Below are positions 32,726 through 40,363 of a stretch of DNA of 64,000 nt, one piece after another (position 1 is the stretch's first letter; each line of letters starts with the position of its first letter). This DNA is from Skermania sp. ID1734. GTDB lineage: Bacteria > Actinomycetota > Actinomycetes > Mycobacteriales > Mycobacteriaceae. The notes under the pieces are model-generated. The model did not search any database. It had not been told where the DNA came from and saw only the letters and a list, made by a program, of their open reading frames with translations. The stretch is taken from the NCBI RefSeq assembly GCF_007489285.1, contig NZ_VLIY01000004.1:124001-188000 (forward strand), read 5' to 3'. The position numbers and the translations under genes are program-made.

Positions 32726-33925
32726 TCAGAACCGCGCCAGCACCTCGATGAAGCGATCGACCTCTCGGCGGGTGGTGTAGGGCGCGAGGCCGACGGAGAT
32801 CGCGCCGCCCTCGTCGTTGACACCCAGCGCATCCAGCAGGCGGTTGCCGCCGTGGCTGCCACTGAGCACGCTGATGCGATTGTCGGCCAGCGTTTCGGCC
32901 ACTTTTTCCGCGTTGTAACCGGCGACCGTCACGCTGAGCGTCGGGATTCGACTGCCGGCACGACCGATGACCGTCACCTTCGGCAGATCCTGCAGGCCCG
33001 TCATCAGGTGTTCGAAGAGTTCGTCGTGGTACTGCTGCAGCGAGCCGATCGAGGCAATCAGGCGCTCGCGCCGTGACCCGCTGGCTCCCTCGTCGAGCGC
33101 AGCCAGGTAGTCGATAGACGTGGTCACCCCGGCGAGCATCGCGTACTGGTAACCGCCGATCTCCAGCCGCTCGGCGCCCTTGGCGTACGGATTCATCGAC
33201 AGCGCCGGTATCCGGTCGAGGAAGCTGGGGTCACGGAACACGAGCGCCCCCGCCTGCGGGCCTCCCCACGAGGAGGCGCTCAACGCGATGACGTCCGCGC
33301 CGAGATCGGCGATATCAAGGTGCGCATACGGCGCCGCGCCGACCGCGTCCACGACGAGCAGACCACCCACGTCGTGCACCCGATCCGCGGCCACCCGCAC
33401 ATCCGGTGCCGAGCCGACGATCGGCGATGCCGCGGTCAATGCAACCAGGCGCGACGTAGGTCCGATGAGCTCGTCGAACTGCCAGGACGGCAACTCGCAC
33501 GTCTCTATCTCCACTTCGGCCCAGCGGACGTGTCCGCCGTACCGGTTGGCTATGCGCAGCCAGGGTGCCACGTTGGCCTCGTCATCGAGACGCGACAGCA
33601 CCAGTCCGGTCCCGAGTCCGAGTCGAGAACCGAGCGATTCGGCCAGCCACGCGAGCAGCACCGCGCGGTCGGCGCCGAGCACAACGCCGGCGGGGTCGCC
33701 GCCGACCAAATCGGCGATGGCCTGACGCGCTGCGCTGAGGATGGCCGCGCTGCGCTTGGCCGTTTGGTGCCGACCCAGATGCGTAGACGCTGACGTGCGG
33801 AAACCGGTCGAGACCGCGCGCGATACGGCGTCGGGAATCTGCATCCCGACTTGCGGATCAAGATGTATCCATCCGTCGCCGAGCGACGGGATCAACCCGC
33901 GAACTCGCGCGACGTCGTAAACCAT
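32726..33925 (-). CDS. Cysteine desulfurase-like protein without the catalytic lysine (Rv3778c-like)
   Basis: A 399-residue fold-type I PLP-enzyme homologue: GDGWIHLDPQVGMQIPDAVS, GADRAVLLAWLAESLG, SRLDDEANVAPWLRIA, HDVGGLLVVDAVGAAPYAHL. At the Schiff-base position, where SufS-like proteins have HK or YK before a GP turn, it reads ALSASSWGGPQAG, with no lysine. So it may bind PLP weakly or have lost the reaction. From memory the M. tuberculosis homologue Rv3778c has a similar lysine-less segment, so this may be a family trait. Start ATG 33925; GTG 33934 is possible. Confidence 0.85.
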   Translation of the reverse strand: MVYDVARVRGLIPSLGDGWIHLDPQVGMQIPDAVSRAVSTGFRTSASTHLGRHQTAKRSAAILSAARQAIADLVGGDPAGVVLGADRAVLLAWLAESLGSRLGLGTGLVLSRLDDEANVAPWLRIANRYGGHVRWAEVEIETCELPSWQFDELIGPTSRLVALTAASPIVGSAPDVRVAADRVHDVGGLLVVDAVGAAPYAHLDIADLGADVIALSASSWGGPQAGALVFRDPSFLDRIPALSMNPYAKGAERLEIGGYQYAMLAGVTTSIDYLAALDEGASGSRRERLIASIGSLQQYHDELFEHLMTGLQDLPKVTVIGRAGSRIPTLSVTVAGYNAEKVAETLADNRISVLSGSHGGNRLLDALGVNDEGGAISVGLAPYTTRREVDRFIEVLARF

Positions 33926-34043
33926 GCCCGACACTTTAAATCTTCACCCGACGTCGATGTGAGACAGATTTATTTCACACTAGCAACCCCCCATATCGCG
34001 CCCTCGTTGGCGCGTATGGCTGTCCAACGGACAAGATAGAACT

Positions 34044-34625
34044 ATGACCCATTCGGACGACGAACGCATCATGGTCATCGGACCCGACGGCCAGCCGCTG
34101 GCCGCTGCGGCCGGCGCTGGCGGCGCGGCAGCCGCAAACCAGCGCGGCGGAACCGCGGAAACCCCCGATGACAACGACCAAGAGTCCGTTACCGACATGG
34201 TCGAACAGCCGGCCAAAGTAATGCGCATCGGCACCATGATCAAGCAGCTGCTCGAGGAAGTGCGGGCCGCGCCGCTCGATGACGCCAGCCGCAACCGGCT
34301 CAAGGAAATTCACCGGTCTTCGATTCGCGAACTGGAAGATGGCCTTGCCCCCGAGTTGCGCGACGAGCTCGAGCGCCTGACCTTGCCGTTTACCGAGGAC
34401 ACCACTCCCTCGGACGCGGAACTTCGGATCGCGCAGGCGCAGCTGGTGGGCTGGCTCGAGGGCCTCTTCCACGGCATCCAGACAGCGCTGTTCGCCCAGC
34501 AGATGGCCGCTCGGGCGCAGCTCGAACAGATGCGACAAGGTGCGCTGCCGCCCGGTTTGCATGCCGCCGATCCGCGCGGGCAGCAGGGCCACGGTCACAG
34601 CGCAGGAACCGGGCAGTACCTGTAA
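34044..34625 (+). CDS. bpa: Bacterial proteasome activator Bpa (Rv3780-like)
   Basis: A 193-residue protein. The disordered Ala/Gly-rich N-terminus is followed by the helical core DMVEQPAKVMRIGTMIKQLL, IRELEDGLAPELRDELERLT and LVGWLEGLFHGIQTALFAQQ, and it ends in GTGQYL, the C-terminal motif that docks into the 20S proteasome and opens its gate. Bpa rings feed unfolded proteins to the proteasome without ATP or Pup. Position before the galactan export operon matches Rv3780-Rv3781. Confidence 0.93.
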   Translation: MTHSDDERIMVIGPDGQPLAAAAGAGGAAAANQRGGTAETPDDNDQESVTDMVEQPAKVMRIGTMIKQLLEEVRAAPLDDASRNRLKEIHRSSIRELEDGLAPELRDELERLTLPFTEDTTPSDAELRIAQAQLVGWLEGLFHGIQTALFAQQMAARAQLEQMRQGALPPGLHAADPRGQQGHGHSAGTGQYL

Positions 34626-34645
34626 CCCGGGTATGCTCGTGCTCC

Positions 34646-35512
34646 ATGTCCATCGCCGCAGCCGAAACCCCGGCCGCACCGTTGCCAGTCTCCGACTCGC
34701 AGACGTTTCGTCGCGCGTTCAAAGACCTCACGGGCGGCTTCAAGCAACACGAGCTGTGGTTATCGCTGGGCTGGCAAGACATCAAGCAGCGCTACCGCCG
34801 CTCGGTGCTGGGCCCGTTCTGGATCACCATCGCGACCGGCGTGCAGGCAAGCGCGATCGGAATCCTCTACGCCGCGCTGCTGGGCCAGGACCTGACAACG
34901 TTCCTGCCGTACGTGACGGTGGGACTCATCGTGTGGAACCTGATCGGTGCCAGCGTGACCGAGGGCGCCGAGGTCTTCATTTCGAACGAAGGCCTGATCA
35001 AGCAGTTGCCGTCGGCGCTGAGCGTGCACGTATACCGACTGGTGTGGCGCCAAGCCCTCTTTTTCGCGCACAACATGCTGATCTACCTGATCATGTTGTT
35101 TGCGTTCGGCGTGTGGAAGCACCTGAGCTGGGGCCTGTTATTGGCCATCCCGGCGCTGGTTCTGATCTTCCTCAACTCCATGTGGGTGTCGCTGGTCTTC
35201 GGCATCATCTCCACCCGCTACCGCGACATCTCGCAGATTCTGAGCAGCCTCGTGCTGATGCTGTTTGTGCTGACACCGGTCATGTGGACCACCAGCAGCC
35301 TCAAGCAGCAGGGCGGGCAGGTGGCCGAGCGGGCCAAACTTGCCGAGTTGGTGCCGACCTTCCACTACCTCGAGATCGTGCGCGCGCCGCTACTCGGCGA
35401 GCCGCAGCACCTCTATCACTGGGTGATCGTCTGCGGCTTGACCGCGGCCGGCTGGGTGCTGGCCATCCTCTTCCTGCGCAAATATCGAGCCCGCGTGCCG
35501 TACTGGGTGTGA
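34646..35512 (+). CDS. wzm: Galactan ABC exporter, permease subunit (Wzm)
   Basis: A 288-residue ABC-2 type polysaccharide export permease with about six membrane helices. FKQHELWLSLGWQDIKQRYR is the amphipathic gate helix, followed by SVLGPFWITIATGVQASAIG and LIVWNLIGASVTEGAEVFIS. It corresponds to Rv3783 and, with Wzt, moves lipid-linked galactan across the membrane for arabinan addition. It is 7 bp from wzt; order wzm-wzt-glfT1 differs from M. tuberculosis. Confidence 0.92.
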   Translation: MSIAAAETPAAPLPVSDSQTFRRAFKDLTGGFKQHELWLSLGWQDIKQRYRRSVLGPFWITIATGVQASAIGILYAALLGQDLTTFLPYVTVGLIVWNLIGASVTEGAEVFISNEGLIKQLPSALSVHVYRLVWRQALFFAHNMLIYLIMLFAFGVWKHLSWGLLLAIPALVLIFLNSMWVSLVFGIISTRYRDISQILSSLVLMLFVLTPVMWTTSSLKQQGGQVAERAKLAELVPTFHYLEIVRAPLLGEPQHLYHWVIVCGLTAAGWVLAILFLRKYRARVPYWV

Positions 35513-35519
35513 GGACGTA

Positions 35520-36329
35520 ATGACGGAACACGTAAGCATTCATACGCACGGCGCCTGCGTCGACTTCCCCATCTTCGACGCCAAGACGCGGTCGTTGAAG
35601 AAGGCCGTGCTCGGCAAGGCCGGCGGGGTCATCGGGCGGACCTCCTCCGACGTCGTCGTAGTCGAAGCGCTGCGCGACATCACGTTGAGCTTCAAAGAGG
35701 GCGACCGGGTCGGCCTGGTCGGTCACAACGGCGCCGGAAAGTCGACGCTGCTGCGGTTGCTCTCCGGGATCTATGAGCCCACCCGCGGCACAGCCGTCGT
35801 CAACGGCCGCGTCGCGCCCGTGTTCGACCTCGCCGTCGGCATGGATCCGGAGATCTCCGGCTACGAGAACATCATCATTCGCGGCCTGTTCCTCGGCCAG
35901 ACCCGCAAGCAGATGCTGAAAAAGGTCGATGAGATTGCCGAGTTCACCGAGCTTGGCGAATACCTCGACATGCCGATGCGGACGTATTCCACGGGTATGC
36001 GGGTGCGCCTGGCGATGGGCGTGGTCACCAGCATTGACCCCGAGATCCTGCTGCTCGACGAAGGTATCGGCGCGGTCGATGCCGCGTTCATGAAGAAAGC
36101 CCGCAAGCGGCTCGAGGACCTCGTTGCCCGTGCCGGCATCCTCATCTTCGCCAGCCATTCGAACGAGTTCCTCGCCGAGATTTGCGACCATGCGATTTGG
36201 ATCGACCACGGCAACGTTCGCATGCAAGGCGGCATCGAGGAGGTCGTGCGCGCCTATGAAGGACCCGAGGCGGCCGATCGTGTGGCGCATGTGATCTCGA
36301 AAAAAGCTGCCGAGGAAGAAAAGGTGTGA
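35520..36329 (+). CDS. wzt: Galactan ABC exporter, ATPase subunit (Wzt)
   Basis: A 269-residue nucleotide-binding protein of the polysaccharide exporter class. Walker A GHNGAGKST at 68-76, signature YSTGMRVRLAMGV, and Walker B EILLLDEGIGAVD are intact. No C-terminal carbohydrate-binding domain is present, as in Rv3781. It powers Wzm. The stop overlaps the GTG of glfT1 (GTGA), coupling export to galactan initiation. Confidence 0.93.
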   Translation: MTEHVSIHTHGACVDFPIFDAKTRSLKKAVLGKAGGVIGRTSSDVVVVEALRDITLSFKEGDRVGLVGHNGAGKSTLLRLLSGIYEPTRGTAVVNGRVAPVFDLAVGMDPEISGYENIIIRGLFLGQTRKQMLKKVDEIAEFTELGEYLDMPMRTYSTGMRVRLAMGVVTSIDPEILLLDEGIGAVDAAFMKKARKRLEDLVARAGILIFASHSNEFLAEICDHAIWIDHGNVRMQGGIEEVVRAYEGPEAADRVAHVISKKAAEEEKV

Positions 36330-37216
36330 ACGGCCAGCGCATCATCGCTGTCGTCGTCACGCACAAGCGTCGCGAACTCCTGCAGCAGTCGCTGAAGATC
36401 GTGGCGGCCCAGTCGCGACCTGTCGACCACTTGATCGTCGTGGACAACGGCAATGAGCCCGAGGTCCGCGCGGATGTCGAAGCGCAGCCAATCCCCGTGA
36501 CATACCTCGGGTCGGCGCACAACCTTGGTGGCGCCGGCGGTTTCGCACTCGGCATTCTGTACGCGCTTTCCCTTGGCGCCGACTGGGTTTGGCTGGCCGA
36601 CGACGACGGCCGACCGGAGGGACCCGACGTCCTGCAGTCGCTGATCGACTGCGCCGACAAGCACGGCCTGGTGGAGGTGTCGCCCACAGTCTGCGACATC
36701 GACGACCCCGACCGGCTCGCGTTCCCGCTCCGCCGCGGCGTGCAGTGGCGACGGCTGCGCTCGGAGCTGGGTGACGAAGACTTCCTGCCGGGCATCGCCT
36801 CGCTGTTCAACGGCGCCCTGGTTTCCGCGGACGCAATCGACGCGATCGGCGTCCCGGACCTTCGACTGTTCGTCCGCGGCGACGAGGTGGAAGTGCATCG
36901 ACGACTGGTGCGTTCGGGGCTGCCGTTCGGCACCTGCCTTACCGCGGCCTATCTGCACCCGAACGGCGCCGAGGAGTTCAAGCCGATCCTCGGTGGCCGC
37001 ATGCATACCCAATATCCGGACGACCCGCAGAAGCGCTTCTTCACCTATCGCAATCGCGGCTACGTCATGTCCCAGCCCGGTATGCGAAAACTGCTGCCGC
37101 AGGAGTGGATTCGCTTCAGCTGGTTTTTCCTGATCACCCGTCGCGACCCGGCCGGACTGCGGGAATGGTTCCGGCTGCGCAAAACCGGCCGTAAAGAACT
37201 GTTTACCCGGCCCTAG
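36326..37216 (+). CDS. glfT1: Galactofuranosyltransferase GlfT1
   Basis: A 296-residue GT2 enzyme (Rv3782-like) that adds the first galactofuranose residues to the rhamnosyl-GlcNAc-PP-decaprenol linker. RIIAVVVTHKRRELLQQSLK begins the GT-A fold; AHNLGGAGGFALG is shared with GlfT2, WLADDDGRPEG holds the metal-binding DDD, and VRGDEVEVHRRLVRSGLPFG is the acceptor region. GTG start overlaps the wzt stop. Confidence 0.93.
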   Translation: MNGQRIIAVVVTHKRRELLQQSLKIVAAQSRPVDHLIVVDNGNEPEVRADVEAQPIPVTYLGSAHNLGGAGGFALGILYALSLGADWVWLADDDGRPEGPDVLQSLIDCADKHGLVEVSPTVCDIDDPDRLAFPLRRGVQWRRLRSELGDEDFLPGIASLFNGALVSADAIDAIGVPDLRLFVRGDEVEVHRRLVRSGLPFGTCLTAAYLHPNGAEEFKPILGGRMHTQYPDDPQKRFFTYRNRGYVMSQPGMRKLLPQEWIRFSWFFLITRRDPAGLREWFRLRKTGRKELFTRP

Positions 37217-37298
37217 CTTTCTCGCCCGTGAGCGCGGGGTCCCCTGCTAGCGTCAGCGGCAGTGACGGGACTCCCGCTTCCGCGTTTTTGGAGACGCC

Positions 37299-38903
37299 AT
37301 GCCAGCTGCAGACCTCGTAATGCTCGGCAATGTGGTGACGGTCAACGACAATCAGCCGACGGCCGAAGGTCTTGCGGTCACCGACGGCCGGATCGTCGCG
37401 GTCGGTGACCGTGCCGAGTGCGAGCAGTGGATCGGGCCCGATACCCGCGTAGTCGACGTAGGCGACGGTTGCGTGCTGCCGGGCCTCATCGAGGCGCACG
37501 GGCATCCGGTGATGGAAGCAATCATGCTGTCGGATCGCACCGTCGACATCCGGCCGGTCACCTTACGCAGCGCCGAGGAAGTGGTGGCCGCGATTCGCAA
37601 GGAGGTCGAGCTTCGCGGCGCCGACGGCGCTTATGCGGTCGGCTGGGACGCCCTGCTGCAACGCGGCTTGCCCGAGCCGTCGCTGGCCTGGCTCGACGAG
37701 ATGGCACCCGATACGCCGCTCGTGATCATGCATAACTCCGGACACCTCGCCTACTTCAACTCGGTCGTCGCCCGACAGACTGGGCTGACCCGTGACACAC
37801 CCGATCCCAAGGGCGCTGCCTACGGTCACGACGCCAACGGCGACCTCGACGGCACTGCGTTCGAAACCGCGGCCGTCTTTCCGCTGCTCACCCCAGTGCT
37901 CGATCCCGCGACGTTCCCACAGCACTTGCGCGCGGAGGGCGCCCGGCTCAACCGTGCTGGAATCACCACCTGCTCGGAGATGGCGTTCGATCCGGCGCTG
38001 CGACCGCTGCTCGAACAGATGCGTGATGAGATGACTTGGCGGCTGCGCGCCTATGAAGTGTCCAACCCTGAGATGCATACCGACGTCACCCCCGGCTACG
38101 GCGACGACGTCTTCCGGCAGGTGGGCATCAAGATCTGGGTCGACGGTTCGCCGTGGATCGGCAACATTGACCTGTCGTTTCCCTATCTGGACACCGACGA
38201 CGTCCGAACGATCGGGGTGCAACCCGGTTCCTGCGGTCACGCCAACTACACCAAGGACCAGCTGCGCGAGATCGTTGGCGCCTACTTCCCGAAAGGCTGG
38301 CCGATGGCCTGCCACGTGCAAGGTGACGCCGGCGTCGACACCATTCTCGACGTATACGAGGAGGTGCTGCGTGCGCACCCGCGGCCCGATCACCGGTTGC
38401 GGCTCGAACACGTCGGGGCGATGCGACCGGAACAGTTCCGCCGCGCCGCCGAACTCGGTGTCACGTGCAGCATCTTCGTCGACCAGATCCATTACTGGGG
38501 CGACGTGATCGTGGACGGATTGTTCGGCCCCGAACACGGCGAGACCTGGATGGCGGCGGGTACCGCTGTTGCGTCCGGTATCCGGATTTCGTTGCACAAC
38601 GACCCGCCTGTGACTCCAGAGGAACCGCTGCGCAATATCAGCGTGGCCGCCACCCGGATAGCGCCGAGCGGCAAGGTGATGGCGCCCGAGGAGCGAATTT
38701 CGGTAGACCAGGCGATCCGGGCGCAGACGATCGACGCGGCCTGGCAGCTGTTTTCCGAAGACATCATCGGATCGATCGAGGTGGGCAAGTACGCCGATTT
38801 GGTGGTGCTTTCCGCCGATCCGCGGTCGGTGCCGCCGGAAACGATCGCCGACCTGGAGGTGCGCGCGACCTACCTGGCCGGCAAAGAGGTCTACGCGGCC
38901 TAG
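37299..38903 (+). CDS. Amidohydrolase family protein (YtcJ/N-acyl amidase-like)
   Basis: A 534-residue metal-dependent hydrolase. VVDVGDGCVLPGLIEAHGHP is the strand with HxH metal ligands, ACHVQGDAGVDTIL and RLRLEHVGAM carry further His ligands, and the composite beta-sandwich closes with VGKYADLVVLSADP. Long amidohydrolase-3 proteins like this hydrolyse formamides, hydantoin-like or aryl substrates; no substrate is evident. Start ATG 37299 has TTGGAG upstream. The stop overlaps the convergent TfoX-like gene by four bases. Confidence 0.88.
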   Translation: MPAADLVMLGNVVTVNDNQPTAEGLAVTDGRIVAVGDRAECEQWIGPDTRVVDVGDGCVLPGLIEAHGHPVMEAIMLSDRTVDIRPVTLRSAEEVVAAIRKEVELRGADGAYAVGWDALLQRGLPEPSLAWLDEMAPDTPLVIMHNSGHLAYFNSVVARQTGLTRDTPDPKGAAYGHDANGDLDGTAFETAAVFPLLTPVLDPATFPQHLRAEGARLNRAGITTCSEMAFDPALRPLLEQMRDEMTWRLRAYEVSNPEMHTDVTPGYGDDVFRQVGIKIWVDGSPWIGNIDLSFPYLDTDDVRTIGVQPGSCGHANYTKDQLREIVGAYFPKGWPMACHVQGDAGVDTILDVYEEVLRAHPRPDHRLRLEHVGAMRPEQFRRAAELGVTCSIFVDQIHYWGDVIVDGLFGPEHGETWMAAGTAVASGIRISLHNDPPVTPEEPLRNISVAATRIAPSGKVMAPEERISVDQAIRAQTIDAAWQLFSEDIIGSIEVGKYADLVVLSADPRSVPPETIADLEVRATYLAGKEVYAA

Positions 38904-39217
38904 CCTCGGACGAAGCGCAACGCCTCTTGGGCGAGGTCCGTCCAGTCCAGCTTGGACTGCGGGTCCAGGCTGAGCCATTCCTTCATCGGCGTGCCCTTGT
39001 TCGCGTCGAAGCGTTCGCCCTGTTTTTCAGCGACGAGTTCATCTATGCGTTTGCGCGGGAGCTTCACCACCAGCCGGCCGCGGACGAGCATCGCGAAGAT
39101 CTTGCGGTCGACTTTGAGGGCCGTGGAACCGAAACCGGTCCCGCCGCCCGGCGGCGTGACACCAGGGTATTCGAGCATTGCGTCCACTACGTTTTCGAAC
39201 CGGCGCTCGGCGTCCAT
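38900..39217 (-). CDS. TfoX N-terminal/YjbR-like small protein
   Basis: A 105-residue protein beginning MDAERRFENVVDAMLEYPGV. The core FGSTALKVDRKIFAMLVRGR, LVVKLPRKRIDELVAEKQG and GTPMKEWLSLDPQSKLDW matches the TfoX N-terminal domain family, small MmcQ/YjbR-like fold proteins. In actinobacteria these are not linked to competence and have no known function. Start ATG 39217 fits the domain; upstream in-frame sequence is intergenic. Confidence 0.82.
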   Translation of the reverse strand: MDAERRFENVVDAMLEYPGVTPPGGGTGFGSTALKVDRKIFAMLVRGRLVVKLPRKRIDELVAEKQGERFDANKGTPMKEWLSLDPQSKLDWTDLAQEALRFVRG

Positions 39218-39435
39218 GGTTGCCGAAGCTACCCCGAGGCACCGACATTTCTTGGTGGGTCGATGTTGTGCACACGTGTGTGTAGAGCGGGCGGCGGAAC
39301 CTCGGCCTGCGATGTGTGTATGCAGGTGTGTATACGCGTTATGCGAATCAGAAGGCAACGCCCACCGAACCCCACCTGCGACCCGCTTCGCACGGTTTGC
39401 TCTCATAACAGGATCGCCACTGTGAAGGAGAACCG

Positions 39436-40290
39436 ATGACAGCCGCAACGAAGCCGCTCGCCGGAAAGACCATGATCATGTCGGGCGGCAGCCGCGGCAT
39501 CGGACTCGAGATCGCCAAGCGCGCCGCCGCCGACGGCGCCAACATCACGCTGATCGCCAAGACCGACACTCCACATCCCAAGCTGCCGGGGACGATCCAC
39601 ACGGCGGCCGCGGAACTCGAGGAGGCCGGCGGCACGGTGCTGAAGTTCGTCGGCGACGTCCGCATCGACGAGCAGGTGGAGCAGGCAGTCCAGCAGACCA
39701 TCGACCGGTTCGGTGGCATCGACATCGTGGTCAACAATGCCTCGGCCATCGACTTGTCCCCCACGGACGCCATCTCGATGAAAAAGTACGACCTGATGCA
39801 GGACATCAACTGCCGCGGCAGCTTCCTGCTCTCCAAGCTGTCCATCCCCGCGCTGCGCGAGTCGGCCAAGGCCGGCCGCAACCCGCACATTTTGACGCTG
39901 TCGCCGCCGCTCAACCTGAACCCGCGCTGGGCTGGCACCTCCCTGGCCTACACCATCGCCAAGTACGGAATGTCGCTCACCACTTTGGGTTTGGCGGAGG
40001 AACTCAAGAAGGACGGGATCGGCGTCAACTCGCTGTGGCCGCGCACCACCATCGCCACCGCCGCAGTGAAGAACCTGCTCGGTGGCGACGACATGGTGGC
40101 GAATTCGCGCACGCCCGACATCTACGCCGACGCCGCCTACGTGGTGCTCACCTCGCCGGGCAAGGAAACCACCGGCAACTTCTTCATCGATGACGAGGTG
40201 CTCACCGCCCACGGCGTCACCGACCTGGACAAGTACCGCGTCGTCCCCGGCGACAGCAAGCTGCAGCTGGACTTGTTCCTCGACGAGTGA
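39436..40290 (+). CDS. SDR-family oxidoreductase (HSDL2-like)
   Basis: A 284-residue short-chain dehydrogenase. TMIMSGGSRGIGLEIAKRAA is the TGxxxGxG variant, IDIVVNNASAI the NNAS motif, and catalytic Tyr and Lys are in LAYTIAKYGMS. It matches the hydroxysteroid dehydrogenase-like 2 group, NADP-dependent enzymes of lipid metabolism. AAGGAG lies upstream. The 3' end points at glfT2 across the second 48-bp palindrome. Confidence 0.9.
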   Translation: MTAATKPLAGKTMIMSGGSRGIGLEIAKRAAADGANITLIAKTDTPHPKLPGTIHTAAAELEEAGGTVLKFVGDVRIDEQVEQAVQQTIDRFGGIDIVVNNASAIDLSPTDAISMKKYDLMQDINCRGSFLLSKLSIPALRESAKAGRNPHILTLSPPLNLNPRWAGTSLAYTIAKYGMSLTTLGLAEELKKDGIGVNSLWPRTTIATAAVKNLLGGDDMVANSRTPDIYADAAYVVLTSPGKETTGNFFIDDEVLTAHGVTDLDKYRVVPGDSKLQLDLFLDE

Positions 40291-40315
40291 GGTAGCGCCC
40301 TCGGCCCCCTGTGCC

Positions 40316-40363
40316 CCCCGTGCGTGAATTTTCACCGCCCGCGGTGAAAATTCACGCACGGGG
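40316..40363. repeat. 48-bp nested palindrome, copy 2
   Basis: Perfect 22-base arms (40316-40337 and 40342-40363) around CCCG. The arm core GTGCGTGAATTTTCACCG is nearly the same as in copy 1 at 23640. It lies between convergent genes and includes the glfT2 stop codon (40354-40352), so a bidirectional terminator is likely. Confidence 0.85.

Noticed and set aside
37563-38978. Long open frame (471 codons) antisense to the amidohydrolase
   Set aside because: High-GC shadow frame: no recognisable domain, strange composition, and the plus-strand gene has clear metal-ligand motifs.
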